Counted from the first letter of the stretch, positions 1 to 9,395 are shown. The stretch is DNA of 19,947 nucleotides from an uncultured Bacteroidales bacterium (GCA_937877455.1 CALFIU010000089.1:1-19947); one strand, 5' to 3'. The notes: generated from the sequence alone by a model not told the origin. A program made the numbers and translations.

Positions 1-1268
1 TTGCAGAGAAAATCCTTGAGGTGCTGAAGGAGGATTTCGGGATTGTCGTCCTTGATGGCAGTAACCACCGAGCGGCGGAAAATATCGTTGTTGAAACCGA
101 TGTCTTCTTCTATGTAATTTTTAATCAAACTCTCTGAAAATCCGTATCTTACCTCCTTATTTGGAAAGCCGATAATGTATTGGTCGAAGTCGGGGTTGTA
201 ACTCTTGATGGTCAAATATCCACTTTGATAAAGGAACGGCACGATGTCGGTAACGCGCTCTATTGGGGTATTGAAACGCCCCGAACTCATATACGTATTT
301 TCCAAATGGTCGATTTGCAGACCTTTGTTCTCTCGCAAAAGCGCAATCAGTGACGACGGCGTGGCAGTCTCTACCCAATAATTCTTGAATGTCTGCGCGT
401 CCAACGCCCTCAAAAGACTATATGGGTTGAAAACTCCCGAATCCTCTTCTGAAAATTTATAACCGTCGTAACGCACTTTCAACCTTGCGATAGCCTCGTC
501 GAAAGTGCAGTTGTATTTTTGGGTGAATAATTCAACGTATTGTTTAAGTGTCGTGCGCACCTCGTCTTCCGTAAAGCCGCAAAGAGTGCAGTACCTTGCA
601 TCCAAACTGATGTCAGTCAGATTGTTCAACGTCGAAAAAATCGACATCTGGCTGAATTTTGTGATGCCCGTTATGAAAACAAATTTCAAGCACGGATCCA
701 AGTCTTTAATTGGCGAAAAAAGGTTGCTCATGTGGGAGCGAACTTCGTTCTGTGTTTTGATGTCGGTTATCGTGTTGAGCATCAGTGTGTCATACTCGTC
801 GATGAGGAGGACGACTTGTTTGCCGGTTTTGGCGTGGGCAGTCTTGACAATTCTTTCAAAACGCGAATTGAAATTGATGTTGGGTTGTTTGTTGTCATCG
901 GGTTGTTCGGCCTTGTCAATAATGCCAAACTGTACTTCAAGTTCTGACAATGCAATCGAAACAAATTTTACAATTACGTCCAATTGCTTAGACTTGCATT
1001 TCGCAAAACTCAAGTTAACCACCGGATATTCCGTCCAATCTTTTTCCAATTGTTCTATTTTAAGACCTTTGAAAAGTTCTTTCCGCCCCTCGAAATACGC
1101 CTGCAACGTGCTTATCAGCAACGATTTTCCAAAACGTCGCGGACGGGAGAGAAAAAAATATTTCTGCGGCTTGACAAGTTGGTATATCAAGTCGGTCTTG
1201 TCAACATAAACCATATTGAGGTTTATAATCTCCGAAAACGTCTGTATGCCAATTGGTAGTGGTTTCAT
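1..1268 (-). CDS. AAA-ATPase-like protein of the DUF1703/PD-(D/E)XK group, 3' end beyond the window
   Basis: The reverse strand is open from the ATG at 1268 to the left edge (about 422 codons, no stop). I checked the translation codon by codon. It starts MKPLPIGIQTFSEI, has a P-loop-like RPRRFGKSLL (residues 42-51), a Walker B-like VVLLIDEYD (about 152-160) and FITGITKFSQMSIFS further on. This order is typical of the AAA-ATPase_like family, which in Bacteroidota usually ends in a PD-(D/E)XK nuclease-like domain; that end lies outside the window. The role of the family is not well established; links to mobile elements or defence have been suggested. A TAACTTTG box 21 bases upstream supports the start. 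The gene is divergent from the restriction-modification pair. Forward-strand ORFs here are shadows. The family call is firm, the function open. Confidence 0.88.
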   Translation of the reverse strand, partial: MKPLPIGIQTFSEIINLNMVYVDKTDLIYQLVKPQKYFFLSRPRRFGKSLLISTLQAYFEGRKELFKGLKIEQLEKDWTEYPVVNLSFAKCKSKQLDVIVKFVSIALSELEVQFGIIDKAEQPDDNKQPNINFNSRFERIVKTAHAKTGKQVVLLIDEYDTLMLNTITDIKTQNEVRSHMSNLFSPIKDLDPCLKFVFITGITKFSQMSIFSTLNNLTDISLDARYCTLCGFTEDEVRTTLKQYVELFTQKYNCTFDEAIARLKVRYDGYKFSEEDSGVFNPYSLLRALDAQTFKNYWVETATPSSLIALLRENKGLQIDHLENTYMSSGRFNTPIERVTDIVPFLYQSGYLTIKSYNPDFDQYIIGFPNKEVRYGFSESLIKNYIEEDIGFNNDIFRRSVVTAIKDDNPEILLQHLKDFLC

Positions 1269-1288
1269 GGTGTATAAAAGTTTTGCGA

Positions 1289-1319
1289 CAAAGTTAAAAA
1301 AAGTATGGCGTTATTCCAA
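1289..1319 (-). promoter_or_regulatory. Promoter of the AAA-ATPase-like gene
   Basis: Reading the reverse strand, a TTGG box (1319-1316) is followed after about 19 bases by TAACTTTG (1296-1289), the Bacteroidota -7 box. The start codon is 21 bases further on, giving a short leader. Inferred from consensus only. Confidence 0.55.
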
Positions 1320-1391
1320 TTATTTTTCACTGGATCAGTGCATTTTTGTAAAAACTAAGAAAAAGATTTTTACGACATACAAAATATTATG

Positions 1392-1399
1392 TAACTTTG
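1392..1399 (+). promoter_or_regulatory. Promoter -7 box of the type II R-M pair
   Basis: TAACTTTG matches the TAnnTTTG consensus exactly. The expected transcription start near 1405 would put the first possible ATG (1416) only about 10 bases into the message, so it favours the ATG at 1476 as the real start. The upstream TTG box is weak (T-run at 1367-1371). Confidence 0.5.
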
Positions 1400-1475
1400 T
1401 CATCGAGTACAAACAATGATTTGTTACAACGAAATAAGAACATACGTGACAGTAAAAACATATAAACCAAATAGA

Positions 1476-2153
1476 ATGAAACCAAAACTAACGATAGAAA
1501 AGTTACGAGCAGAAGCTAAATTATTCTGTATAACAGAATCAACGATAAAGAACAGCGAACTATACGGCATAACCGATGGTAAAGCTGTTGGTACGTATGT
1601 TGAGCATAAATTCCAACAACAACTGAAATCCAAATACACCGTAACAATAGGTTCTTCCGCAAGTGGAATTGATTTGCCATCGAAGGATATTCTAACTGAT
1701 ATTAAGGTAACATCCATAAAACAGCCCCAATCTTCCTGCCCATACAAAGATGCAAAACAAAAGATATTTGGCTTAGGATATAATCTTTTGGTATTTGTTT
1801 ACAACAAGGTTGACAATATCAAAACCAAAACTACGACATTACATTTTGTAAGTTGTGCATTTATTTCAAGTGAAAGAACGGCTGACTATACCACTACATA
1901 TCGTTTGCGTGAAATGATTAAGGATAAAGCAAATGAAGAAGATATTGTTGCCTATCTGACAGATAGGAATATTCCAGCAGACGAAATCACTTTGTTAAAT
2001 ATGGCAAAAATGATATTGAAAAACCCACCGAAACAAGGGTATTTGACAATTTCTAATGCACTACAGTGGCGATTGCAATACCAAAGGATAGTTTCGTTAG
2101 AGAAAACAGTGTCTGGTATCAACAAAATTATTGATGAAGTTAACGACAAATGA
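1476..2153 (+). CDS. Type II restriction endonuclease, PD-(D/E)XK fold
   Basis: A protein of 225 residues (245 if the ATG at 1416 is used). A PD-(D/E)XK-type active site is visible at residues 64-79 as GIDLPSKDILTDIKVT: D66, D75 and K77 fit the usual D-Xn-(D/E)-X-K metal-binding triad. The segment after it, QPQSSCPYKDAKQKIFGLGYN, and a hydrophobic strand LLVFVYNK fit a compact endonuclease core. The stop codon overlaps the start of an N6-adenine methyltransferase by ATGA, the usual arrangement of a type II R-M operon with coupled translation. It probably cuts unmodified DNA at the site methylated by its partner. I cannot name the recognition sequence. Start chosen for the promoter position and because the 20 residues before M21 look like untranslated leader. 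Confidence 0.8.
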   Translation: MKPKLTIEKLRAEAKLFCITESTIKNSELYGITDGKAVGTYVEHKFQQQLKSKYTVTIGSSASGIDLPSKDILTDIKVTSIKQPQSSCPYKDAKQKIFGLGYNLLVFVYNKVDNIKTKTTTLHFVSCAFISSERTADYTTTYRLREMIKDKANEEDIVAYLTDRNIPADEITLLNMAKMILKNPPKQGYLTISNALQWRLQYQRIVSLEKTVSGINKIIDEVNDK

Positions 2154-3838
2154 GACTTTTTGATGCCGACATAAGTAATTCCGTCTTATGCTTTCTCAAA
2201 AGTAAGAAAAACTCTATGGCAACAATAGAAGAAGCCAATCAACTTCTTCAAAGAGAGTGTGGTGTCAAAGATTTTTTTGCAAGCAATTCCGAACTATTAC
2301 AATTAGTAGAAGAACTGAATAGCACTTATTCTTATGTGGCTTGCGAAAGCAATGTTGAATATGGTGATTATCAAACAAATCAAAATTTAGCAACTCAGAT
2401 AACGAATAAACTGAAAAACAAAGGGCTTTCCCCTAAAGTTGTAGTTGAACCAACTTGTGGAAAAGGACATTTTATTCTTGCAGTATTAAATACTTTTGAT
2501 GATGTTGAAAAAATATATGGCATAGAGATACAAAAAAAATATTTTTGGCAGGCAAAATTTAATGTCTTAGATTTTTATATCAACAATCCTGACAAGAAAA
2601 AAACTGAAATACATATTATTAATTCCAACATATTTGATTACAATTACCAACCTATTAAAAATTCGATAGAAGGAAAAGAATTGCTAATTATAGGCAATCC
2701 ACCGTGGGTTACAAACTCTGAATTGAGCGCAATGGATTCAAAAAACCTACCGCAAAAGTCGAACTTCAAGCAACATAATGGACTTGATGCTATGACAGGG
2801 AAGGGAAACTTTGACATTGCTGAATACATAACTATCGACTTGCTGAAAAACTTTGGACACTATAAAGGCAACATGGCTTTTTTAGTAAAAAATACAGTCA
2901 TTAAAAATATAGTGTATGGTATTCCAAAGTTGCAATTGCCAATCTCAAATTTGCAAAAACAGAACATAGACAGTAAAAAAGAATTTGATGTCAGTGTTGA
3001 AGCTGCTTTGTTCTTATGCCAATTGAACAAGAAAACTGAGTTTACTTGTCAAGAATCTAATTTTTACAACTCTGAAATAAAATGCAATTTCGGCTGGAAG
3101 AACAATAAATTTATGTCCATCTTATCTGCTGATAATGATATAGATGGAGAATCACCATTTGTATGGAGACAAGGCGTAAAACATGACTGCTCAAAGGTTA
3201 TGGAACTTGAGTATGATGGTACTTCATATAGCAACAAGTTAGGAGAGTGTTTCTCTCTTGAAGAAAAATTGGTATATCCATTACTAAAAAGTTCGGATTT
3301 GAAGGCAACCATTGCAAAACAAACGAGAAAAATGACCATTGTCACACAAAAATTCGTGGGACAAGATACGTCTTATATAAAGAACTGTCCTCTAACATTT
3401 GAATATCTGAATAAACACATAAACTTGTTTCAAATGAGAAAATCACGCATTTACAAAGGCAAATGCAATTTTTCTATTTTCGGTATCGGTGATTATTCTT
3501 TCAAACCATATAAAATAGCAATATCTGGTTTGTACAAGACGTTTCACTTTTGTTTGGTAAAGCCTCAAAACAATAAGCCCGTCATGTTAGATGACACATG
3601 CTATTTTATTGGTTTTGACACATTAGAACAGGCAGAATATATATGGAATCTTTTGAACACTGATATTGTCAAAAATTTACTCAAAAGTATTTCTTTTGAT
3701 GATGCCAAGCGCATGATTACTAAAGATATTCTTATGAGAATTGATTTAAAGAAAGTGGCACACCGAATCGATTATAAACCTTGTTTTTTTGATAATATTG
3801 GAAAGAAAGAAAAAATGCAATTAAGTTTGTTTGATTAA
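2150..3838 (+). CDS. Type II N6-adenine DNA methyltransferase
   Basis: 562 residues. SAM-binding motif I is VEPTCGKGHF (about residue 99) and catalytic motif IV is GNPPWVTNSEL (about 182), in the order I then IV with the specificity region C-terminal, as in gamma-class N6-adenine methyltransferases. After NPPW comes SKNLPQKSNFKQHNG and then TGKGNFDIAEY, a signature I associate with type II adenine methylases acting at short palindromes. It should protect host DNA from the endonuclease encoded directly upstream, with which it overlaps by 4 bp (ATGA). The pair is AT-rich compared with the region after 5991, which suggests separate acquisition. No terminator of high quality follows; a weak A/T hairpin lies at 3974-3991. 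Confidence 0.9.
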   Translation: MRLFDADISNSVLCFLKSKKNSMATIEEANQLLQRECGVKDFFASNSELLQLVEELNSTYSYVACESNVEYGDYQTNQNLATQITNKLKNKGLSPKVVVEPTCGKGHFILAVLNTFDDVEKIYGIEIQKKYFWQAKFNVLDFYINNPDKKKTEIHIINSNIFDYNYQPIKNSIEGKELLIIGNPPWVTNSELSAMDSKNLPQKSNFKQHNGLDAMTGKGNFDIAEYITIDLLKNFGHYKGNMAFLVKNTVIKNIVYGIPKLQLPISNLQKQNIDSKKEFDVSVEAALFLCQLNKKTEFTCQESNFYNSEIKCNFGWKNNKFMSILSADNDIDGESPFVWRQGVKHDCSKVMELEYDGTSYSNKLGECFSLEEKLVYPLLKSSDLKATIAKQTRKMTIVTQKFVGQDTSYIKNCPLTFEYLNKHINLFQMRKSRIYKGKCNFSIFGIGDYSFKPYKIAISGLYKTFHFCLVKPQNNKPVMLDDTCYFIGFDTLEQAEYIWNLLNTDIVKNLLKSISFDDAKRMITKDILMRIDLKKVAHRIDYKPCFFDNIGKKEKMQLSLFD

Positions 3839-4145
3839 ATAAATACTCGAAAGTACAAACGCTCTTGGACACGCTACCGCCGCACCGCAAAAGGTGTTGA
3901 AAAAGAGTCAGACAAGGATTATTCAAGCCTCTTGGGTTGCTACTTGCATACGCTGTTGTAGTGCATTGTTTCAAAAAAAGTTTGCTTTTTTGTTGACATT
4001 TCAATATTTATCTTTGTATCATAATATTACGAGGTTAATGTATTATGAAAGCGGTACAAGTTCGGCGGCGATTCCTATGAAAACAATCTCCTAAGTGCGC
4101 TAGCAACTCAATATGATTTAAGAATATCCATGCCAACAACTTTTC
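3839..4145. other. Intergenic region with promoter-like box and a possible coding remnant
   Basis: No convincing gene. A hairpin of A and T runs closed by one G-C pair (3974-3991) may end the R-M transcript. TATCTTTG (4009-4016) is an exact -7 box. It is followed by GAGG and an ATG at 4038 that reads only 18 codons. Shifting frame gives an open stretch (GGDSYENNLLSALATQYDLR, about 4070-4129) that reads like a fragment of a real protein, so this may be a decayed gene cut by the acetyltransferase gene. The 66-codon ORF at 3894-4094 has no coding character. Confidence 0.35.
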
Positions 4146-4607
4146 TCACCCCACTTCCATCTCAAACGCGATGTCGCCGCGCTCGAAGGGGAATTTGGTT
4201 TTGTCAACGGGGACTTCCACAAAACCAAATTTTCGGTAGATGTGAAGTGCTTGCGATAGTTTTTTGTTGGAAACGATGATTATCTTCTTGGCGTTCTGAC
4301 TTTTGGCATAGTCGATGCAAGCCTTGAAACATGCCGAGCCCGCGCCGGTGCCGGTGTACATTCCCTTGGCGGCAAATTTCAGGATTTCCCATTCGCCGCT
4401 GCCAACCAGACGTATCATGCAGCACGCCATTGGATTGCGCATTTCGTCAATGGCAAAAAAAATCTGTGCGCCGTCGTTGATGGCACTGTCGATGGCATTG
4501 AACTCCTCGATGTCAGAGTCCTCAATTTTAAACATCGCTGAAATCCACGCCGTATTCATCTCAATGAAAGCGGTTTTCAGTTCGGGGCTATATGGTACAA
4601 TTTGCAT
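4146..4607 (-). CDS. GNAT-family N-acetyltransferase
   Basis: 153 residues, close to the usual length of a single GNAT domain. The acetyl-CoA binding motif A is visible as ILKFAAKGMYTGTGAGSACF (about residues 75-94), where the TGTGAG stretch takes the place of the usual Q/RxxGxG/A loop. It is followed by the helix KACIDYAKSQNAKKIIIVSN and the C-terminal ALHIYRKFGFVEVP, a classic GNAT end (xxYxKxGF). The substrate cannot be read from the sequence. The gene stands alone on the reverse strand, with a TAACTTTG box at 4634-4627 about 20 bases before its ATG. Confidence 0.9.
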   Translation of the reverse strand: MQIVPYSPELKTAFIEMNTAWISAMFKIEDSDIEEFNAIDSAINDGAQIFFAIDEMRNPMACCMIRLVGSGEWEILKFAAKGMYTGTGAGSACFKACIDYAKSQNAKKIIIVSNKKLSQALHIYRKFGFVEVPVDKTKFPFERGDIAFEMEVG

Positions 4608-4626
4608 GATTACTTTCTTTTTGGGG

Positions 4627-4634
4627 CAAAGTTA
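4627..4634 (-). promoter_or_regulatory. Promoter -7 box of the GNAT gene
   Basis: TAACTTTG on the reverse strand, 19 bases before the ATG at 4607. It is the same octamer as the boxes at 1289 and 1392. No clear TTG partner box. Confidence 0.45.
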
Positions 4635-4762
4635 GCAATTTTTTGTGAGAAAATTTATGAAAAGTGCCTTAACAGTAATTTTTGGTAAAAAAATCCGTAA
4701 TCTCATGAATTATAGAAAGCGATATTTTTTATATTTTTGCAAAAAACAAAAGTCTTAAAATT

Positions 4763-4920
4763 ATGCTTAGGTTTGCATTTACATTGATTATAACTATGTT
4801 AACATCAACATTATTGGCTCAAGGCGTGGTGGCCGTTATCAAAATTCCAATCTCAACACTGCCATAGGTTTTTCCATGCCCGAAAGGTCTGAGTCGGTTT
4901 GGATTTGCATTGTGTTTTGA
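4763..4920 (+). pseudogene. Remnant of a gene for an exported protein
   Basis: From the ATG at 4763 the frame reads a clear signal peptide, MLRFAFTLIITMLTSTLLAQ, and stops after only 34 codons (4867). From 4834 another frame continues as RYQNSNLNTAIGFSMPERSE and ends at a TGA at 4920, so one frameshift near 4832 would join them into about 52 residues. TATTTTTG (4732-4739) lies at promoter distance upstream. I read this as the leftover start of an exported or outer-membrane protein whose body was lost. I do not recognise the family. It abuts the 3' end of the broken Rpn gene. Confidence 0.45.
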
Positions 4921-5832
4921 TTAATTGTTAGAAATACAGTGCTTTTTTAATAAGAGACTGAGTTTTTCCAATTCTTTGTCTTTTTCTTCTAATGCTTTTT
5001 TTGTTTCTTTCAATTCTTTTGCTTGCTCCTGCAATTCTTCCGTTGATTTTTTTAGAGCGGCTTTGGCGGCGAGATGTTCAAGATGTTCTTGATATTCTTC
5101 GTTTTCAACAATTATCAGTTCGGTGGTGTGTTCGTCGGTGAATACCATAGATAAACGGTTGACAACTTTTTGCATATCAGAATCTTCGGCAATCAGATTG
5201 TCGTCGAATAGCATCTTGAATCCGTCTTTTTTAACTGAAATTTTCTGATTGAAAACTTGTAGTATTTTTTCGGCGCGATTGCGGATTTTATCGGACAACA
5301 AAGGCACTTGAACAATAATGCAATTACGCGAAAGACTTTCAGCAAACTTGTCGGGAACACCGTGAGTGAGTTCGTGGTTGTCGTAATCGAAATATTTACG
5401 GTTGAGGTAGGTAATAGGTTCAGTGAGTTTGCCTACGCGGTGGTTGAGGATATAGACAGCAACAATTGGAAGTCCGTAATCGCGGTCATCTTCTGTGACG
5501 TGAAAAATATTTTCGGGGGCGATGTAATTATTTCCAAGATAACGGCGGAAACGTGACACCTCATAGTTGACCCACGCCTTTTGAAGTTCGATGATGATTA
5601 CTTTTTCGACATCCTTGCCGTCCGCATCCTTTGCAATTATGTGCGCACCAAAGTCGATTCTGACCACCGATAGTTAGCCCTCATCGCCTTTTTGCATATA
5701 TTCGTTTTTGCGTGGTTCGAGTTTGGTGACGGTTGTTTTCAACAAAGCCGACAGTAAGATTTTCGCCGCCACTTCGTCTGCCAAGAAAAACTTGAACACC
5801 GAATCGAATATAGGGTTGCCGATAGTAATCAT
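4921..5832 (-). pseudogene. Rpn-like PD-(D/E)XK nuclease/putative transposase, broken by an in-frame TAA
   Basis: Reverse-strand frame 5832 to 4921, preceded by GGAGG seven bases before the ATG. The N-terminal piece MITIGNPIFDSVFKFFLAD and the following VRIDFGAHIIA...KVIIIELQKAW...FRRYLGNNY are typical of the Rpn/PD-(D/E)XK nuclease family. The active-site residues are the Asp of RIDF and the Glu and Lys of ELQK. The two pieces are in the same frame and separated only by a TAA (5676-5674) where the family reads through, so one base change (for example CAA to TAA) explains it. A C-terminal coiled coil (about 75 residues rich in E, K and L) ends the protein. A GTG at 5667 could restart translation just before the active site, so a shortened product is possible. 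Such proteins are linked to DNA mobility. Confidence 0.8.
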
Positions 5833-5924
5833 TTTAAGTCCTCCGTCTTTTGGGTCGTACACAATTTTCCGTAAAGGTAGTAAAAATATTTAAGAAAAAC
5901 GGATGCGGTGTGGAAAACCTTTGG

Positions 5925-5932
5925 TATATTTG
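5925..5932 (+). promoter_or_regulatory. Promoter -7 box of the helicase-methyltransferase operon
   Basis: TATATTTG fits TAnnTTTG and lies 59 bases before the ATG at 5991. It falls inside the longer open frame that begins at 5850, so it argues against that earlier start. No strong upstream TTG box. Confidence 0.45.
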
Positions 5933-5990
5933 CGTTTGGATTTGCGGCTTTGCACCCCGAAATCTTATCAATTATAAAGAATCATCTACT

Positions 5991-8900
5991 ATGACCAACA
6001 CCTTAATCGACAACACAGCTAACCTCAAAATGGTTGATACACTGAAAGAATGTATCAACTCTGACGGTATTGACTCTATACGAATTGCAACCGGCTTTTG
6101 GGACATTCCTGGAACGGCCCTCGTTTTGGACGACTTGGAAAAGTTTTTGCAGAAGGACGGCACTAAACTAAAACTGCTTATCGGCAAAGACCCTGCGGTA
6201 CGTGCAAAAATGATTGAAGACAACAAGGTAAAGTATCAAGGGAAGAAATTCCCCGAAGACTTTATCAGAATACACATCGAAGAACTTGCCGAAAAAATCA
6301 AGGATGAACATAAAAGCGTAATCAACTTACTATTAAAATATTGCGAAAACGACAAAATCGAAATCCGCATTTTTAAGAAAAACGAAGACGACGAAAGCCA
6401 GTTTTTCCACAGCAAATGCTACATTTTCACAAGCGAAAGTTGCAAGACAAAGGCATACGGTATTATTGGTAGTAGCAATTTTACGGAGAAAGGTCTTAAA
6501 GGTAATTCCGAACTCAATTATCTTGAATGTACTCCGCATATTGTCCGTTACGGTGTAGAAGACAGCATCAAAGGACACGTTGGTTGGTTTGAAGAAAAAT
6601 GGGAACAAGCCGAGGATTGGACAAAGGAATTTTTGGAAGAGGTTCTCAAACCGTCAAAAATCGTTGAAATAATCGAATCCGAGAAACCCTCCCCCGACAA
6701 ACCCCAACTCACCCCTTACGAGGTGTATATTAAATACTTGCAGACACAATTTGGAGATATTGCGGACACTTCTGTTAATAGTGTCATAAAAAATTATCTG
6801 CCAAAGACTTACTCCGCACTCAACTATCAGATTGACGCTGTAAAACAATGTTTCTCAACAATGAAACGCTATGGAGGTTTTATCCTTGGCGACGTGGTGG
6901 GATTGGGCAAAACTGTGGTCGGCGCATTGATTATAAGGCGTTTTATCGACGAGGCGCACAACCTCGGACGCAATGCAAACGTACTTATCGTTACTCCGCC
7001 AGCAATCAAACAAGGTTGGGTGAATACTATAAGCGACTTTGACAAGGATAACGTTACCAAAATAACAAGTTATGTAACATATATCACCATAGGCAGCATA
7101 GCACAAATCAACGACAATATCGACGACGACTACCAACTTTTGGATTCCGAGAGTTTTGACGGAGAGTTAACCGACCATCAGTACGGTCTTATAATCATTG
7201 ATGAGAGCCACAATTTCCGCAATAGTTACACTCAGAAATACAAGGAGTTGGACAGCCTGATTGGGCGGCTGCATCCTCAGCCGTTTGTAGGTTTGCTATC
7301 CGCAACACCGCAAAACAACTCGCCCGAAGACCTCAAAAATCAGATATATCTTTTTCAACGCAACTCCAACAACACCACTTTGCCAAATATTGAAGGCGGC
7401 AAACTCGGGGCGTTTTTTGCCGAAATGCAGCAAAGGTTCAAAACCGCAAAAGACGAAACCGACGTCAACAAAGCCAAACAAATTGTCAAAGCCCTTTCAA
7501 AAGAAATTCGTGAAAGGGTTTTGAACGAACTCGTTGTGCGCCGCACCCGCAGCGACATCAAACAGATGTATGCCGAGGATTCCGCAGAATTAAAATTCCC
7601 GAAAATAGAAGGCCCGCATCACTTGACTTACAAGATGGACACTCAGTTGGTAAAACTTTTTTACGACACTATGACCGCCATCTGCCCGCTGTCAAAAAAC
7701 GAGGTTTTCGACCCCAAAAAGCATATCGGTTTTTACCGCTATCAAGCAATTATGTATTTTGACAACGACTCACTCAAAAAACTCTACGAACAGAAAAACC
7801 TCACCGTTGATAATATTTCTAAACAGTTGCAAAAGATAATGCAGATTCTGTTAGTCAAACGCTTGGAAAGTAGTTTCAGTGCATTCAAACAATCGTTGCA
7901 AAATCTTTTGCAAAACACAGAAAATATGCTTGAAATGATTGAAAACGATGTAGTTTTCATCTGCCCCGACATTGACGTAAACGCCGAGTTTTTCGACAAG
8001 AAGACCAGCGAAAAACTCTCGTTCGACACCGTTAAGAAGAATATCAGAAAAATAATAGCCAAAAAACAAGGCAACAACCGTGAATTTTTATCCTCCGACT
8101 TTATCGACGAATACAAGGAGGCACTTAAAAAAGACAAAACATTGATTTCCAAATTATTGGAACGTTGGAAAAAGAACGATTACGACCCCAAAATGGACTC
8201 TTTCAAAGAGAGCATCAAAGACACATTGTTTGACAAGACAATCAATCCACCGCAAAAACTTGTAATCTTTACCGAGGCAAAAGATACGCAAGCCGCCCTT
8301 GTGAGGATTCTCAACGCCAAAGGTTACAACACGTTGGCAATATCAAGCGAAAACAGAAACGAAAAGCAAAACATCATACGTGAGAATTTTGATGCCAACT
8401 GCCCCGAAAACGAACAGAAAAACGATTATCAAGTAATTGTTACTACCGAGGTTTTGGCGGAGGGCGTCAATCTGCACCGCGCCAACGTAATCCTCAATTA
8501 CGACGAGCCATGGAACGCAACAAGGCTGATACAACGCATCGGTCGTGTCAACCGTATTGGGTCAAAACAAGACAAAGTCCACGTTTTCAATTTCTTGCCA
8601 TCAGAAGAAGGCAACCACGAGATTAAACTGATGGAAAAGGCTTTTGCAAAATTGCAGGCGTTCCATTCGATGTTTGGCGAGGATTCCAAAATTTTTACAG
8701 AATCGGAAGAACTTATCGATGTGGATCTTACACACCTGACCGACGGAGAGGCATCGCCGTTTGCGCCATACATCACCGAACTAAAAGAATTTAGAAACCA
8801 TAATCCCGAACGCTACCAAGCCCTGAAAACCATTGCGACTATCAACTTAGGCGGCAGAATCTCTGGGGCGCAAACCGACAGCAAACTCATCGTCTTCACC

Positions 8901-9395
8901 AACGATGAGCATGGATTCATCAACTTTGCCTCGATTGGAAAGGAAGCCGACATCCAACTAATTTCGCCACTTAAAACCATTCAGATTCTGCACTGCACGC
9001 CATCTGACAGTTTCGAGAACGATTTTGTATTCGACAACAACAACGATTTTTACAAAAACGCCTTGGAAAAATACAACTCGCACGTTGTAAACGGCATAAA
9101 GTCGAGCGACATTGGCAAAAGGCAGACAGAGGCTCTAAAATTCATTTCAGAACTCCAAAAGACAAAAGGCATATCAATAGCCACAAAAAAACTACTCAAA
9201 AAAGTAGATTCGCAAGTCCGCAAAGGCAACAAGACTATGACCGACAACATTCTGCACTACAAACAGCAAGGAGAGTCGCTTTTCGGTGCGGATTTTGACA
9301 TCAATTCGTGGGCAGAAGCCACATTCGCCCATATTGCCGACATCGCCGAAAAGAAACGCGGTCAGGCAGTTACAGCATTTTATAGAATTGGTTAA
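5991..9395 (+). CDS. Phospholipase D-like nuclease fused to SNF2-family helicase
   Basis: 1134 residues. The N-terminal third is a PLD-like domain: H140 and K142 in FFHSKCYIF, then GIIGSSNFTEKGL (about 159-171), the HxK...GSxN signature. The SNF2/DEAD-like helicase follows: Walker A GDVVGLGKT (300-308), DESH (404-407), SATP (437-440), then TTEVLAEGVNLHRANVILNYD and motif VI QRIGRVNRIG (848-857). A PLD nuclease plus an ATP-driven translocase next to adenine methyltransferases suggests the cleavage and translocation subunit of a restriction system, comparable to a type ISP enzyme split in two. The first methyltransferase starts 11 bases after the stop, so they are likely cotranscribed. The last 92 bases belong to the 483-bp direct repeat. 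Start at 5991 rather than 5850 because the residues before it are Cys/Trp-rich leader and overlap the promoter. Specific system name not assigned. Confidence 0.9.
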   Translation: MTNTLIDNTANLKMVDTLKECINSDGIDSIRIATGFWDIPGTALVLDDLEKFLQKDGTKLKLLIGKDPAVRAKMIEDNKVKYQGKKFPEDFIRIHIEELAEKIKDEHKSVINLLLKYCENDKIEIRIFKKNEDDESQFFHSKCYIFTSESCKTKAYGIIGSSNFTEKGLKGNSELNYLECTPHIVRYGVEDSIKGHVGWFEEKWEQAEDWTKEFLEEVLKPSKIVEIIESEKPSPDKPQLTPYEVYIKYLQTQFGDIADTSVNSVIKNYLPKTYSALNYQIDAVKQCFSTMKRYGGFILGDVVGLGKTVVGALIIRRFIDEAHNLGRNANVLIVTPPAIKQGWVNTISDFDKDNVTKITSYVTYITIGSIAQINDNIDDDYQLLDSESFDGELTDHQYGLIIIDESHNFRNSYTQKYKELDSLIGRLHPQPFVGLLSATPQNNSPEDLKNQIYLFQRNSNNTTLPNIEGGKLGAFFAEMQQRFKTAKDETDVNKAKQIVKALSKEIRERVLNELVVRRTRSDIKQMYAEDSAELKFPKIEGPHHLTYKMDTQLVKLFYDTMTAICPLSKNEVFDPKKHIGFYRYQAIMYFDNDSLKKLYEQKNLTVDNISKQLQKIMQILLVKRLESSFSAFKQSLQNLLQNTENMLEMIENDVVFICPDIDVNAEFFDKKTSEKLSFDTVKKNIRKIIAKKQGNNREFLSSDFIDEYKEALKKDKTLISKLLERWKKNDYDPKMDSFKESIKDTLFDKTINPPQKLVIFTEAKDTQAALVRILNAKGYNTLAISSENRNEKQNIIRENFDANCPENEQKNDYQVIVTTEVLAEGVNLHRANVILNYDEPWNATRLIQRIGRVNRIGSKQDKVHVFNFLPSEEGNHEIKLMEKAFAKLQAFHSMFGEDSKIFTESEELIDVDLTHLTDGEASPFAPYITELKEFRNHNPERYQALKTIATINLGGRISGAQTDSKLIVFTNDEHGFINFASIGKEADIQLISPLKTIQILHCTPSDSFENDFVFDNNNDFYKNALEKYNSHVVNGIKSSDIGKRQTEALKFISELQKTKGISIATKKLLKKVDSQVRKGNKTMTDNILHYKQQGESLFGADFDINSWAEATFAHIADIAEKKRGQAVTAFYRIG

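Noticed and set aside
505..1259. Forward open frames of 234 and 91 codons over the left-edge gene
   Set aside because: They are shadows of the AAA-ATPase-like gene on the reverse strand, which has clear motifs in an unbroken frame.
3894..4094. 66-codon forward frame after the type II methyltransferase
   Set aside because: Composition unlike a protein, no start signals, and it spans a hairpin and a promoter box.
5674..5676. TAA read as a sense codon (altered code)
   Set aside because: TAA ends several intact genes here, such as the helicase and both methyltransferases; a point mutation is simpler.
5850..5990. Earlier start for the PLD-helicase
   Set aside because: The extra 47 residues are Cys/Trp-rich and without domain character, and the -7 box at 5925 lies inside them.
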